A model generated the notes under the pieces. That model saw nothing but the letters and a program-made list of their open reading frames with translations, searched no databases and had not been told where the DNA came from. DNA of 15,220 bases from Sulfurovum sp. (GTDB taxonomy: Bacteria > Campylobacterota > Campylobacteria > Campylobacterales > Sulfurovaceae): assembly GCA_026983895.1 (NCBI GenBank), contig JALSTF010000103.1, positions 1 through 15,220 of the forward strand. Reading direction: 5' to 3'. Position 1 is the stretch's first letter; each line of letters starts with the position of its first letter. Positions 1 through 7,857 of the stretch are shown here, piece after piece. A program made the translations under genes and the position numbers.

Positions 1-10
1 AAGCTTGCGA

Positions 11-1543
11 TTAGTGCAGAAAGTGCCTCACTGTCGTGAAATAGAGTGAAATACCGTGCTCGTTGGCTGCTTCTATCACTTCATCGTCACGGATGGAGCC
101 TCCCGGTTCAATAATGGCTTTGACACCTGCCGAAGCAGCCGCATCGATCGAATCCCTGAAGGGGAAGAAAGCTTCGGATGCCATAGCGGCACCGCTGACA
201 TCCAACCCCATCTCTCTTGCTTTTTTAAGTGCACACTGTGCAGCGTCCACGCGGCTTGTCATTCCCATGCCGACAGCGACCATGGCAGAGTCTTTGACAT
301 AGACCACACAGTTGGACTTGGTCATACCTGCCACTTTCCAGGCGATCTCAAGGTCTTTCATCTCCTGCTTGGATGCTGCCAGTTCCGATTTTCGCTGAGC
401 ATTGTGTACTTCATTGTCACAAATGCAGTCTGAGTTCTGGTAAACGAATCCCCCGTCTACATGCTTGAAGTCATGGGAATCTTTGCTCATGACCAGTTTT
501 TTGCCGCCCTGTGCAAAAAGTTTGAGACGTTTTTTCTTTGCAAAGATCTCCAGTGCTTCAGCGGTGAAATCCGCTGCCATGACCACTTCAAGGAAAATTT
601 CGTTCATCTTTTCCGCCAATGTCCCGTCCACAACACCGTTGACCGCTACTACGCCGCCGAATGCCGATACAGGATCACATTTAAGCGCTTCCACATACGC
701 ATCCAGCAAAGTCTCTCTGATGGCAAAACCGCAGGGATTGCCGTGTTTGACGATACACACTGCATTTTCATCTCCGAAACTCGAAGCGATCTTCAGTGCA
801 CCGTTGACATCATTGATGTTGTTGAAACTCGCTTCGCCCTTGAGCTGCTTGAAGTTTTCCGTGAAATGTCTGTCAAACTCATAAAGTGCGCCCTGCTGGT
901 GAGGGTTTTCCCCGTAGCGTGTCTGAAAGACTTTCTTTCCGGTAATGAACTGATAGGCTCCAAATCCGTTGTTATAGCGTTTGTTCATATAATTGGCGAT
1001 CATGGAATCATAGGCTGCGGTATGCTCAAAAGCTTTGATCATCAGTCCGCGTCTAAACTCCATGCTGTCATTCTCATGCTCCAGGGCACCCAGCACTTCC
1101 TCATAATCATTCACATCCGTCACGATAAGCACATCCACAAAGTTCTTTGCCGCAGAGCGCACCATTGTCGGTCCGCCGATATCGATATTTTCGATGATCT
1201 CGTCGAAATCGTCCGTTCTTTCGATCGTCTCTTTGAACGGATAGAGGTTGACGCAGACCAGGTCGATACCTTCTACTCCCAGTTCTTTTGCCTGTTTCAC
1301 ATGTGCTTTGTCCCCGCGCTTATGCAAAATACCGCCATGGACAAAAGGGTTCAGCGTCTTCACGCGCCCTTCAAAGCACTCCGGGAATTTCGTCACTTCA
1401 TCGATCTCGATGACTTTGACCCCCGCTGTCGAAAGTGTTTTGTACGTCCCCCCTGTCGAAATGATCTCCCATCCCAGTTTTTCCAATCCTCTGGCAAATT
1501 CAACGATGCCTGTTTTGTCGCTTACGCTTAATAATGCTCTCAT
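11..1543 (-). CDS. purH: Bifunctional AICAR transformylase / IMP cyclohydrolase
   Basis: PurH catalyses the last two steps of de novo IMP synthesis in the cytoplasm: formylation of AICAR with 10-formyl-THF, then ring closure of FAICAR. The 510-aa product has the usual family length. The N-terminal MGS-like cyclohydrolase domain starts MRALLSVSDKTG and carries STGGTYKTL at about residues 29-37. The transformylase half has RYGENPHQ (209-216), the catalytic KHGNPCG (266-272) and CDPVSAFGG (289-297). The ATG at 1543 is preceded by a purine-rich AGAGGAAAAA ribosome-binding site. The gene lies 24 bp after purL on the same strand and is probably co-transcribed with it. The stop codon is at 11-13, so the gene is complete although it lies at the window edge. 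Nothing unusual is seen. Confidence 0.98.
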   Translation of the reverse strand: MRALLSVSDKTGIVEFARGLEKLGWEIISTGGTYKTLSTAGVKVIEIDEVTKFPECFEGRVKTLNPFVHGGILHKRGDKAHVKQAKELGVEGIDLVCVNLYPFKETIERTDDFDEIIENIDIGGPTMVRSAAKNFVDVLIVTDVNDYEEVLGALEHENDSMEFRRGLMIKAFEHTAAYDSMIANYMNKRYNNGFGAYQFITGKKVFQTRYGENPHQQGALYEFDRHFTENFKQLKGEASFNNINDVNGALKIASSFGDENAVCIVKHGNPCGFAIRETLLDAYVEALKCDPVSAFGGVVAVNGVVDGTLAEKMNEIFLEVVMAADFTAEALEIFAKKKRLKLFAQGGKKLVMSKDSHDFKHVDGGFVYQNSDCICDNEVHNAQRKSELAASKQEMKDLEIAWKVAGMTKSNCVVYVKDSAMVAVGMGMTSRVDAAQCALKKAREMGLDVSGAAMASEAFFPFRDSIDAAASAGVKAIIEPGGSIRDDEVIEAANEHGISLYFTTVRHFLH

Positions 1544-1567
1544 TTTTTCCTCTTTTTTCTATGTTTT

Positions 1568-3790
1568 TTAAAGATCCTGCTCGATCGTTCGTGAAAAGGT
1601 ATGAAAATAGGTATCTTTCACTGTATCGAGCGGAAGCTCCACATCATTCACCTTTACAACATCACCGCCGACCTTGCCAACGACTTCAGCCATCAGTCCA
1701 AGTCCCGAAGCGATAGCAAGCAGTTCATCCAGGTCTGCATCGCTGACTTCGACCAGTGCCCTGCTTTGCGATTCGTCAAAGATATCCCTGCTCTGAGAGA
1801 CAGAGACTTTGGCGGATATCCCCTTTCCGGAGACTGCGGCCATTTTGGAAAGTGCTATGGCAACACCCCCGATATTGACATCTTTGGCGGCATGCAGAAT
1901 GCCGATCTTGTTGGCAGTGATCACCAACTCCCAAAGCTTCAGTTCATCTTCGTAGCCAAACGTCGGCAATTTCCCTACAGTCTCGCCAAAAAGCTCTTTG
2001 ATGTAGAGTGATCCGCCAAACTCGCCTTTGGTCTCCCCGATGAGGACGATGTTGTTCCCTTCTTCACGGAATGCCGAAGGAAGGACCTTGTTCTGATCCT
2101 CATTAAGCCCTACCATGGCAATGGCAGGTGTCGGGAAGACCGAAACACCGTTGGTTTCGTTATAGAGGGAAACATTTCCTGAAACGACCGGTGTATTGAG
2201 CGCCTGGCATGCTTCCTTGATGCCTTCGCAGCCCTGGGCGAACTGCCACATCACTTCCGGGTTCTCCGGGTTCCCGTAGTTGAGGCAGTCTGTGATGGAG
2301 AGAGGCCGTGCACCGCTCATTGCGACATTACGCCCCGACTCCACTACTGCCAGTGCTGCACCGCCTTTGGGATCGATATAGCAGTAGCGGGGGTTGCAGT
2401 CCGAACTCATCGCCAGCGCCCTGCCGTTCTCTTTGACGCGGATAGATGAAGCATCAAGGCTGCCCGGATGTTTGGTCGTATTGGTCTGTACCATGGAATC
2501 ATATTGATTGTAGACCCATGCTTTATCCACGACTTCAAGGGAAGCAAGCAGTTTTTCATACGCTTCCTGGTCAGAAACCTTTTCAAAATCATCGACCGAT
2601 TTGGCATGGACATCGTCAAGATAAGCCAGCCTTGCCGTCGGCCTGTCAAGGATCGGTGCTTCTTCGCTGACCGGTGCAATCGGCATGTCGCAGACCTTGT
2701 CTCCGTGCCAAAAAAGTTCCATTCTTTCCGTGTCGGTCACTTCGCCTATGACGGCGACATCCAGTTCCCATTTCTCAAAAATATCGATGATCTCCTGCTC
2801 TCTGCCTTTTTTCGCGCAGATAAGCATACGTTCCTGAGATTCTGAAAGCATGAAGTCATAAGGCGTCATCCCCTCTTCCCTTGCAGGCACCTTGTCCAGA
2901 TGCATTATGAGCCCGGCCCCTGTTTTGCCTGCCATTTCAAATGCGGAAGAGGTCAGCCCTGCCGCTCCCATATCCTGGATACCGATGATCGCATCCGTCT
3001 TGAAAAGCTCAAGACAGGCTTCAAGAAGAAGTTTTTCCGTGAATGGATCCCCCACCTGTACGGTCGGGCGCAGCGACTTGGACTCTTCGGTAAAAGAGTC
3101 TGAACTCATGACTGCTCCGCCAAGGCCGTCACGTCCTGTTTTCGATCCTACATACATGACAGGATTCCCCACACCCGATGCCACGCCCAGGAAGATCTCA
3201 TCTGTTTTGACCAGTCCCAGAGAAAAGGCATTGACCAGAATGTTCCCGTTGTAGCTTTCATCAAAGCTCACTTCCCCGCCGATGGTAGGAACCCCCATAC
3301 AGTTCCCGTAGGAACCGATGCCGTCTACCACACCGCGCACAAGGTGTCTCTGGTATTTGGCAGTATCATCACTGCCCCTGACTTTTCCGAAACGCAGCGC
3401 ATTGAGATTGGCTACCGGTCTGGCACCCATGGTGAAGATGTCACGCAATATCCCTCCGACACCTGTCGCCGCCCCCTGGAACGGTTCGATGAAGGAAGGG
3501 TGATTGTGGCTCTCCATCTTGAAGACAGCCGCCATCCCGTCACCAATATCGATCACGCCCGCATTTTCGCCCGGCCCCTGAATGACCCAGGGTGCCTTGG
3601 TCGGGAAACCGTTCAGGTATTTCTTGCTCGATTTGTAGGAACAGTGCTCCGACCACATTGCAGAAAAGATGCCGATCTCGACGATATTGGGATGGCGTCC
3701 GTCCAGAATACGCAGAATATCTTCATATTCCTCTTTGCTGAGTTTGTGGTTCTTTAACACTTCGTCTAGGTTTTCAACTGGTTGTGACAT
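1568..3790 (-). CDS. purL: Phosphoribosylformylglycinamidine synthase, PurL subunit (small type)
   Basis: PurL converts FGAR to FGAM using ATP and ammonia supplied by PurQ, with PurS completing the complex. The 740-aa length is that of the Bacillus/archaeal small form, not the about 1300-aa single-chain enzyme of E. coli, so separate purQ and purS genes are expected elsewhere. Visible motifs are SEHCSYKSS (47-55), ESHNHPS (93-99) and the glycine-rich GAATGVGG followed by RDIFTMGARP (106-125). The frame is open 34 codons further upstream, but the ATG at 3790 (MSQPVENLDEVL) is preferred: AAAGGA lies just before it and the upstream peptide is hydrophobic and unlike PurL. It is the first gene of a purL-purH pair and diverges from dut. 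Confidence 0.97.
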   Translation of the reverse strand: MSQPVENLDEVLKNHKLSKEEYEDILRILDGRHPNIVEIGIFSAMWSEHCSYKSSKKYLNGFPTKAPWVIQGPGENAGVIDIGDGMAAVFKMESHNHPSFIEPFQGAATGVGGILRDIFTMGARPVANLNALRFGKVRGSDDTAKYQRHLVRGVVDGIGSYGNCMGVPTIGGEVSFDESYNGNILVNAFSLGLVKTDEIFLGVASGVGNPVMYVGSKTGRDGLGGAVMSSDSFTEESKSLRPTVQVGDPFTEKLLLEACLELFKTDAIIGIQDMGAAGLTSSAFEMAGKTGAGLIMHLDKVPAREEGMTPYDFMLSESQERMLICAKKGREQEIIDIFEKWELDVAVIGEVTDTERMELFWHGDKVCDMPIAPVSEEAPILDRPTARLAYLDDVHAKSVDDFEKVSDQEAYEKLLASLEVVDKAWVYNQYDSMVQTNTTKHPGSLDASSIRVKENGRALAMSSDCNPRYCYIDPKGGAALAVVESGRNVAMSGARPLSITDCLNYGNPENPEVMWQFAQGCEGIKEACQALNTPVVSGNVSLYNETNGVSVFPTPAIAMVGLNEDQNKVLPSAFREEGNNIVLIGETKGEFGGSLYIKELFGETVGKLPTFGYEDELKLWELVITANKIGILHAAKDVNIGGVAIALSKMAAVSGKGISAKVSVSQSRDIFDESQSRALVEVSDADLDELLAIASGLGLMAEVVGKVGGDVVKVNDVELPLDTVKDTYFHTFSRTIEQDL

Positions 3791-3827
3791 GAAATGTGTC
3801 CTTTGTAGGGGGTGAAATAAGAGATAT

Positions 3828-3833
3828 ATTTTA
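3828..3833 (-). promoter_or_regulatory. Candidate -10 box for purL-purH
   Basis: On the minus strand the hexamer TAAAAT lies in an AT-rich stretch about 38 bp before the purL ATG, which would give a leader of about 30 nt. Campylobacterota housekeeping promoters often rely on the -10 box and AT-rich upstream DNA rather than a clear -35. A nearby TATATC is an alternative. No purine-riboswitch-like structure was recognised in the leader. Confidence 0.35.
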
Positions 3834-3864
3834 CTGAAAAAGTGATAAATAAGTGATGAAAAGG

Positions 3865-3870
3865 TAGAAT
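3865..3870 (+). promoter_or_regulatory. Candidate -10 box for dut
   Basis: TAGAAT lies 30 bp before the dut ATG at 3901, giving a predicted leader of about 24 nt that contains the AAGGG ribosome-binding site. CATAAT at 3883-3888 is a second candidate but would leave almost no leader. The assignment rests on sequence similarity only. Confidence 0.3.
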
Positions 3871-3900
3871 TGTCATACGAATCATAATGCAAGGGTGAAC

Positions 3901-4581
3901 ATGAACAAAATACTACAAATGCTGAAACTCCAGCAGCAGCTCAATGACGCGACCAATGGTGAAGGCTGGGAAAAAGGCATCACCAGGAACGGGAAACGCA
4001 TTGACTGGAAACGCTGCACCTACCTGGAGTGTGCGGAACTCATAGAGAGCTATCCGTGGAAGCATTGGAAAAATATCGATGCCCAGCCGGACTACGGAAA
4101 CATCAAAATAGAAGCTGTGGATATCTGGCATTTTATCATGTCCCAGGGATTGGAAGATTATAAAATACAAAACCTGGGCACTGTCGAAGATCTCTCGAAT
4201 GCGATCACCCAACTCGATAATTATGCCGCTTTTCTTTCAGAAACCATACCTGCTGACAGGGACTATTACGAACAGATAGAAGTCGTGGAAAATCTGATGA
4301 AGGTCCTTTTCTGCCAGGGAAGTACGACCGAACTGATGGAAGCCTTCCTCGATGTCGCCATACAGTCTGGCCTTAATCTGGACAGTCTCTACAAACTCTA
4401 CGTCGGGAAAAATATCCTCAATCAGTTCAGGCAGGATCACGGATACAAAGAGGGAAGCTATATCAAGATCTGGAACGGGCAGGAAGACAATGTGACGATG
4501 CAGCGTATTTTGGAAGAGAATGCGGAGATCACACCGGAACTACTGTATGAAAAACTCGAAGAGGCCTATCCGAACACATAA
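3901..4581 (+). CDS. dut: Dimeric (all-alpha) dUTPase, Campylobacter type
   Basis: This enzyme hydrolyses dUTP (and dUDP in this family) to dUMP, keeping uracil out of DNA and supplying dTMP synthesis. It belongs to the all-alpha NTP pyrophosphohydrolase superfamily, not to the trimeric beta-fold dUTPases. The 226-aa product resembles the C. jejuni enzyme as I recall it along most of its length: LQQQLNDATNGEGWE near the N-terminus, DWKRCTYLECAELI, YPWKHWKN, VDIWHFI, then GKNILNQFRQ..GYKEGSY. The metal-binding pattern is visible as ExxE (E43, E46) and ExxD (E71, D74). A GTG at 3895 is in frame, but it overlaps the AAGGG ribosome-binding site, so the ATG at 3901 is chosen. The gene stands alone between divergent purL and a convergent lipoprotein gene. 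Confidence 0.93.
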   Translation: MNKILQMLKLQQQLNDATNGEGWEKGITRNGKRIDWKRCTYLECAELIESYPWKHWKNIDAQPDYGNIKIEAVDIWHFIMSQGLEDYKIQNLGTVEDLSNAITQLDNYAAFLSETIPADRDYYEQIEVVENLMKVLFCQGSTTELMEAFLDVAIQSGLNLDSLYKLYVGKNILNQFRQDHGYKEGSYIKIWNGQEDNVTMQRILEENAEITPELLYEKLEEAYPNT

Positions 4582-4587
4582 GAAAGT

Positions 4588-4638
4588 TGAACCTGAAGGC
4601 TTCGACTCCGTATATTCGAGGCTGAAGCTTCCGGTTCA
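4588..4638. terminator. Long imperfect hairpin between convergent genes
   Basis: Between dut and the convergent lipoprotein gene lies a stem-loop. The outer arms are TGAACC and GGTTCA (4588-4593 and 4633-4638), followed by GAA/TTC. The inner stem is GCTTCGACTCCG against CGAGGCTGAAGC, with two mismatches and a short AT loop. Neither side has a strong T tract; the minus-strand exit reads AACTTTCTT. It could be a bidirectional terminator for both genes. The left arm also contains GGCTTCGACTCCG, which resembles a dispersed REP-like motif, so a domesticated repeat is an alternative. Confidence 0.45.
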
Positions 4639-4646
4639 GGAAAATA

Positions 4647-5306
4647 TCAGTCGATCGTTCTACCCAGGTCCGATTCAAGCACCTGATTCCCCCGGATAGT
4701 GACCTTTTTGGCTATACGGATGTTCTTGGGTGTATCATAGCCGCATTCCGTCCCGCATTTGACTGTCCCTATCAAGTAGTAGCTTCCCGTCGGTACACCG
4801 TAAAAAGCAAAATGTCCGTCATTGTCGGAAGCAGTGAAACGCAGATAGTTAAAGAGTCTTGAATCTGCTTTTTCCATTTTTTTCCCGCCGATATAACTTT
4901 CTCTGTACCACTGGTCGGAATAGCTGGTCTCCGGATTGAGATAGAGTCTTGTCTCTTTCCCAGGAATTCTGTTCCCGCTGTAATCGGTCACATAGATCGC
5001 TCCTTTGACCGTTCCCTTGCCTATACGTGCCAGCCGGCTGTACTCGCCTGAAGGAAAAGGGATACGCTTCACAACGGATTGGGGGCTCTCCTCGGTGATC
5101 GCTGTTTCTGATTCGGTTGTTGTATTTTCATCAAGATCATCGATATAGACATCATTGATATTTGTCTCATCCGCCCAGGTATTTCCGCTTTGGGAAGGCT
5201 GCTGTTGGCTTGACTCCATTCCCGGAAGTGTGAGACTTTCATTGACACATCCCGAGAAAAGGAACATCATGGCTGCAAGGGATGCATAGAAGCGTTTTTT
5301 TGTCAT
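4647..5306 (-). CDS. Putative lipoprotein with a carboxypeptidase-regulatory-like domain
   Basis: The 219-aa product begins with a lipoprotein signal peptide: basic MTKKR, a hydrophobic core, and the lipobox LFSGC with the acylated cysteine at about residue 20, so it is likely anchored in a cell-envelope membrane. An Asn/Gln/Ser/Glu/Thr-rich linker follows, to about residue 80. The C-terminal half (KGAIYVTDYSGN, then NDGHFAFYGVPTGSYYL) has the look of a beta-sandwich carboxypeptidase-regulatory-like (transthyretin-like) domain. The ATG at 5306 is chosen over an in-frame upstream start at 5354 because it places the signal peptide at the N-terminus and has AAGGA upstream. The gene follows the Sel1-like gene by 41 bp and appears to have its own promoter. 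Its function is unknown; the domain guess is by eye. Confidence 0.75.
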   Translation of the reverse strand: MTKKRFYASLAAMMFLFSGCVNESLTLPGMESSQQQPSQSGNTWADETNINDVYIDDLDENTTTESETAITEESPQSVVKRIPFPSGEYSRLARIGKGTVKGAIYVTDYSGNRIPGKETRLYLNPETSYSDQWYRESYIGGKKMEKADSRLFNYLRFTASDNDGHFAFYGVPTGSYYLIGTVKCGTECGYDTPKNIRIAKKVTIRGNQVLESDLGRTID

Positions 5307-5336
5307 AGATCCGTTTCCTTGTAATAAATTGGCGCC

Positions 5337-5342
5337 ATTATA
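5337..5342 (-). promoter_or_regulatory. TATAAT -10 box for the lipoprotein gene
   Basis: A perfect TATAAT on the minus strand lies 30 bp before the lipoprotein ATG at 5306, in the short gap after the preceding stop codon. The predicted transcript would start near 5330 with a leader of about 24 nt including AAGGAAACGG. This suggests the lipoprotein gene can be expressed independently of the mnmE operon. Confidence 0.5.
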
Positions 5343-5347
5343 CACTA

Positions 5348-5677
5348 TTAACACTTTTTCTTCTGGTGGTTCTTTAAAAAATTCTCAAGATGCCCTTTGG
5401 CCTTTTCGTCACCTTTCAATGCCGCATTCTGATACCAGAAAGCGGCCCTTTCGCAATTTTTCCTGACAAAATTCCCTTTATGGTAGCGTTGTGCCAGGTC
5501 ATGCTGCGCCTTGGCTTCACCCTCTTTGGCGAAACGGTGCAGATTCTTTATCTTGCGCTTTTCACCCTGATAATATTTGACCGTATTGCGTATGAACCAG
5601 AGTACAAAAAGGAAAAGTATGACGATCAGATAAAGTTCGATATCTTTTACCTGCATGATCCTGTCAATGTAATGCAT
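5348..5677 (-). CDS. Small membrane-anchored Sel1-like repeat protein
   Basis: This 109-aa protein has one predicted transmembrane helix (about residues 14-29, ELYLIVILFLFVLWFI), then a basic stretch, then one Sel1-type helix-turn-helix repeat and part of a second: AKEGEAKAQHDLAQRYHKG followed by AAFWYQNAALKGDEKAKGHL. Sel1 repeats are TPR-like protein-binding modules. Its ATG at 5677 is separated from the mnmE stop codon by one base, with GGGAAAATAG inside the end of mnmE acting as ribosome-binding site, so translational coupling is likely. A second in-frame Met (MQVKDIEL) is possible. The frame extends 19 codons upstream into mnmE but without a better start. No specific function can be assigned. 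Confidence 0.75.
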   Translation of the reverse strand: MHYIDRIMQVKDIELYLIVILFLFVLWFIRNTVKYYQGEKRKIKNLHRFAKEGEAKAQHDLAQRYHKGNFVRKNCERAAFWYQNAALKGDEKAKGHLENFLKNHQKKKC

Positions 5678-5678
5678 T

Positions 5679-7019
5679 CTATTTTCCCAGACAGAATTCA
5701 CCGAACATCTTGTCCAGGATCTCTTCACTGTCATAAGGCTTGGAAATAGAGGATATGGCCTTCACCGCTTCCTGAAGATGATAGGAAAAAAATTCCAGTT
5801 CTCCCCTCCTCAGAGGCTCCTTTGCTTCGCTTATCGCCTCTTTCGCCCTCTTCACTGCCTCAATCTGGCGTGCAGAGATCAGCATCAGTTCTTCACCCTC
5901 TCCGATCCCGTCCAAAAGTGCTTCCAGTTTTTCCGTCAGTTTCACAAAACCTTTTTTTGCACTGACCTCTATGGGATTATACTCCTCCAGTTTCTCCTGT
6001 TCGAACTGCATTTCAAGATCACATTTATTGACAGCAGCAATGACATGCTTGTCATGCTGTACATCAATGATAGACAGGATCTTTGCATCCTCGGCATCGA
6101 AAGGGCGCGAAGCATCAAAAAGGGCGATGATCACATCGGCATCTTTCACGGAACGCATGGAACGTTCGATACCGATCTTTTCGATGCTGTCTTCCGATTC
6201 TCTTATGCCTGCCGTATCTACCAGCCGTATGATATGCGAACCGATACGCACCTGCTCTTCAATCGTATCTCTCGTTGTACCCGCAACATCGCTTACGATC
6301 GCACGTTCATAGGAAAGCAGCGCATTCAACAGAGAACTTTTGCCGACATTGGGCTTTCCGATGATGGCCACCCTGAACCCTTCTATAAGCCCGCGCCTTC
6401 TGTGGCTGGCCGCCACGATCCTTTCTATCTGGCTTCCCAAACGATCCAGCTGGCCTACGATATTTTCCATGATATCCTCGGGGATATCCTCTTCGGCATA
6501 ATCGATCATTACTTCGGAATAGGCCAGGGAACGAAGCAGTGCTTCCCTGCTTTCCTCGACGAATATTTTCAACTCCCCCTTCATCTGTCGGGCAAGGATC
6601 CTGGCAGCATCCACACTTTTGGCTTCAATGAGTTTCGAGATCGCTTCTGCTTCTGTCAGATCGATCTTTCCGTTGAGGAAAGCACGCTTGGAGAATTCTC
6701 CCGGTTCAGCCAGCCTGACACCGTAGGCAACGATGGTATCAAGTATCTCCTGCGCCACGATCATCCCGCCGTGGCACTGAAATTCGACGATCTCTTCACC
6801 GGTAAAGGAGAAAGGTGCTTTGAAATAGATCATGATCGCCTGGTCTATCAGTGCATCTTTGATATTGTAAAGGAAGGTCAAATGGGCAAAACGGGGTTTG
6901 ATCCTGTCAAGATGGGAGATCTTTTTTGCAATATCCAATGCGGCATCGCCGCTAACCCTGATAATGGAGATGGAGGAGACACCATGGGCTGTCGCAATAG
7001 CAGCGATACTGTTATGCAT
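5679..7019 (-). CDS. mnmE: tRNA uridine-5-carboxymethylaminomethyl(34) synthesis GTPase MnmE
   Basis: MnmE (TrmE), with MnmG, modifies U34 in the wobble position of certain tRNAs, using GTP, a folate derivative and FAD. The 446-aa length is normal. The N-terminal folate-binding domain is followed by a helical region holding an inserted Ras-like G domain with P-loop GKPNVGKS (221-228), GTTRDT (247-252), DTAG (268-271) and NKCD (331-334). The C-terminus ends FCLGK, carrying the conserved cysteine of the family's C-(I/L)-G-K tail. The start MHNSIAAIATAHG at 7019 is the recognised MnmE N-terminus, although the frame is open 55 codons further upstream inside jag. It overlaps the end of jag by 8 bp, indicating coupled translation. 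Confidence 0.97.
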   Translation of the reverse strand: MHNSIAAIATAHGVSSISIIRVSGDAALDIAKKISHLDRIKPRFAHLTFLYNIKDALIDQAIMIYFKAPFSFTGEEIVEFQCHGGMIVAQEILDTIVAYGVRLAEPGEFSKRAFLNGKIDLTEAEAISKLIEAKSVDAARILARQMKGELKIFVEESREALLRSLAYSEVMIDYAEEDIPEDIMENIVGQLDRLGSQIERIVAASHRRRGLIEGFRVAIIGKPNVGKSSLLNALLSYERAIVSDVAGTTRDTIEEQVRIGSHIIRLVDTAGIRESEDSIEKIGIERSMRSVKDADVIIALFDASRPFDAEDAKILSIIDVQHDKHVIAAVNKCDLEMQFEQEKLEEYNPIEVSAKKGFVKLTEKLEALLDGIGEGEELMLISARQIEAVKRAKEAISEAKEPLRRGELEFFSYHLQEAVKAISSISKPYDSEEILDKMFGEFCLGK

Positions 7020-7857
7020 GGCTCTTGTTGTTGAATTCATTGATGACAACAAATTTGTTGCCTGCTTTCCCTGTTTTGATCGCCACATACTTGTTCGGGA
7101 ATGCTTCACGAAGCTGTTCAAGGGCGATCTGGACCAAAATACCGTCAAGAGAGCGTGTTTTCCCTCTGCCGTTCTTCTCCACATTCTCTATCACAGGTTT
7201 GATATAGTTGCGTATCATCTCCTGCTGTGAAGTGAGGAATTCCGCGATCTCCAGTTTGATATAAAGCTCATATTTGCTGTGCAGCCAATTGAACAGCATA
7301 TAGGAGAGCGCATTGTAACGGTAGCCTTCTTTCCCGATGAGCAGTGCCGCATCATCTCCATCTATGAAGATCAGCGCGGTATTGTCGATGACATCCACTT
7401 CCACGACATCGATAGCGAAACAGGCGTGTGAAAGCAGCGCTTTGAGCTCATCTTCGATCACTCTTGCCAATTCATCATAAACCACATTTTCGATCACTGT
7501 TTCTTCCGGCTCTTCTTCTTTGCCACTCTCAAAGAAACTGTCCAGTACGGCATCCTTCTCAACCACTGCCGCCTCAGGATGATATTCTTCTTTTACCGCG
7601 GCAATGATCTCGGACGCTGCACTCTCTTCTGCTGTTTCGAAAGTTTTGGGAGTTTCCGGCCGGGAGGAAGGTACCTCTTCTGCAACAACCGGACGCTTGC
7701 ACGTCGCCACAATGATGGCATTTTTCTTCAACAGACCAAGTATCCCCCTGGAGGGGTACTGTATGACTTCATATTCAAGATCGGTAATGGAACAGGAGAG
7801 TTGTGTTGCAGCTTTCTCATACGCCTCTTCAAGCGTAGGTGCTTCAACTTTCTTCAT
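7012..7857 (-). CDS. jag: Jag/KhpB-like RNA-binding protein (SpoIIIJ-associated)
   Basis: Jag proteins are RNA-binding proteins encoded beside yidC in many bacteria. This 281-aa product has the Jag N-terminal domain (residues 1 to about 52, MKKVEAPTLEEAYEKAATQL, then SRGILGLLKKNAIIVA), an acidic Glu/Ala/Val-rich linker, and a KH domain with the GxxG loop as GKEG in LLIGKEGYRYNALSYML. The region where an R3H domain is expected (after GRGKTRSLDG) lacks an obvious RxxxH motif, so it looks divergent or degenerate. The start overlaps the yidC stop in a TGATG arrangement, giving tight translational coupling. The gene overlaps mnmE downstream. Confidence 0.93.
   Translation of the reverse strand: MKKVEAPTLEEAYEKAATQLSCSITDLEYEVIQYPSRGILGLLKKNAIIVATCKRPVVAEEVPSSRPETPKTFETAEESAASEIIAAVKEEYHPEAAVVEKDAVLDSFFESGKEEEPEETVIENVVYDELARVIEDELKALLSHACFAIDVVEVDVIDNTALIFIDGDDAALLIGKEGYRYNALSYMLFNWLHSKYELYIKLEIAEFLTSQQEMIRNYIKPVIENVEKNGRGKTRSLDGILVQIALEQLREAFPNKYVAIKTGKAGNKFVVINEFNNKSHA

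Noticed and set aside
461..1531. Long plus-strand open frame of 356 codons opposite purH
   Set aside because: It is antisense to a certain purH, has a cysteine/histidine/phenylalanine-rich composition typical of a reversed coding frame, and resembles no protein family.
5778..7034. Plus-strand open frame of 418 codons opposite mnmE
   Set aside because: It is a shadow of mnmE with an odd composition (rich in His, Phe, Arg) and no recognisable domain or ribosome-binding site.
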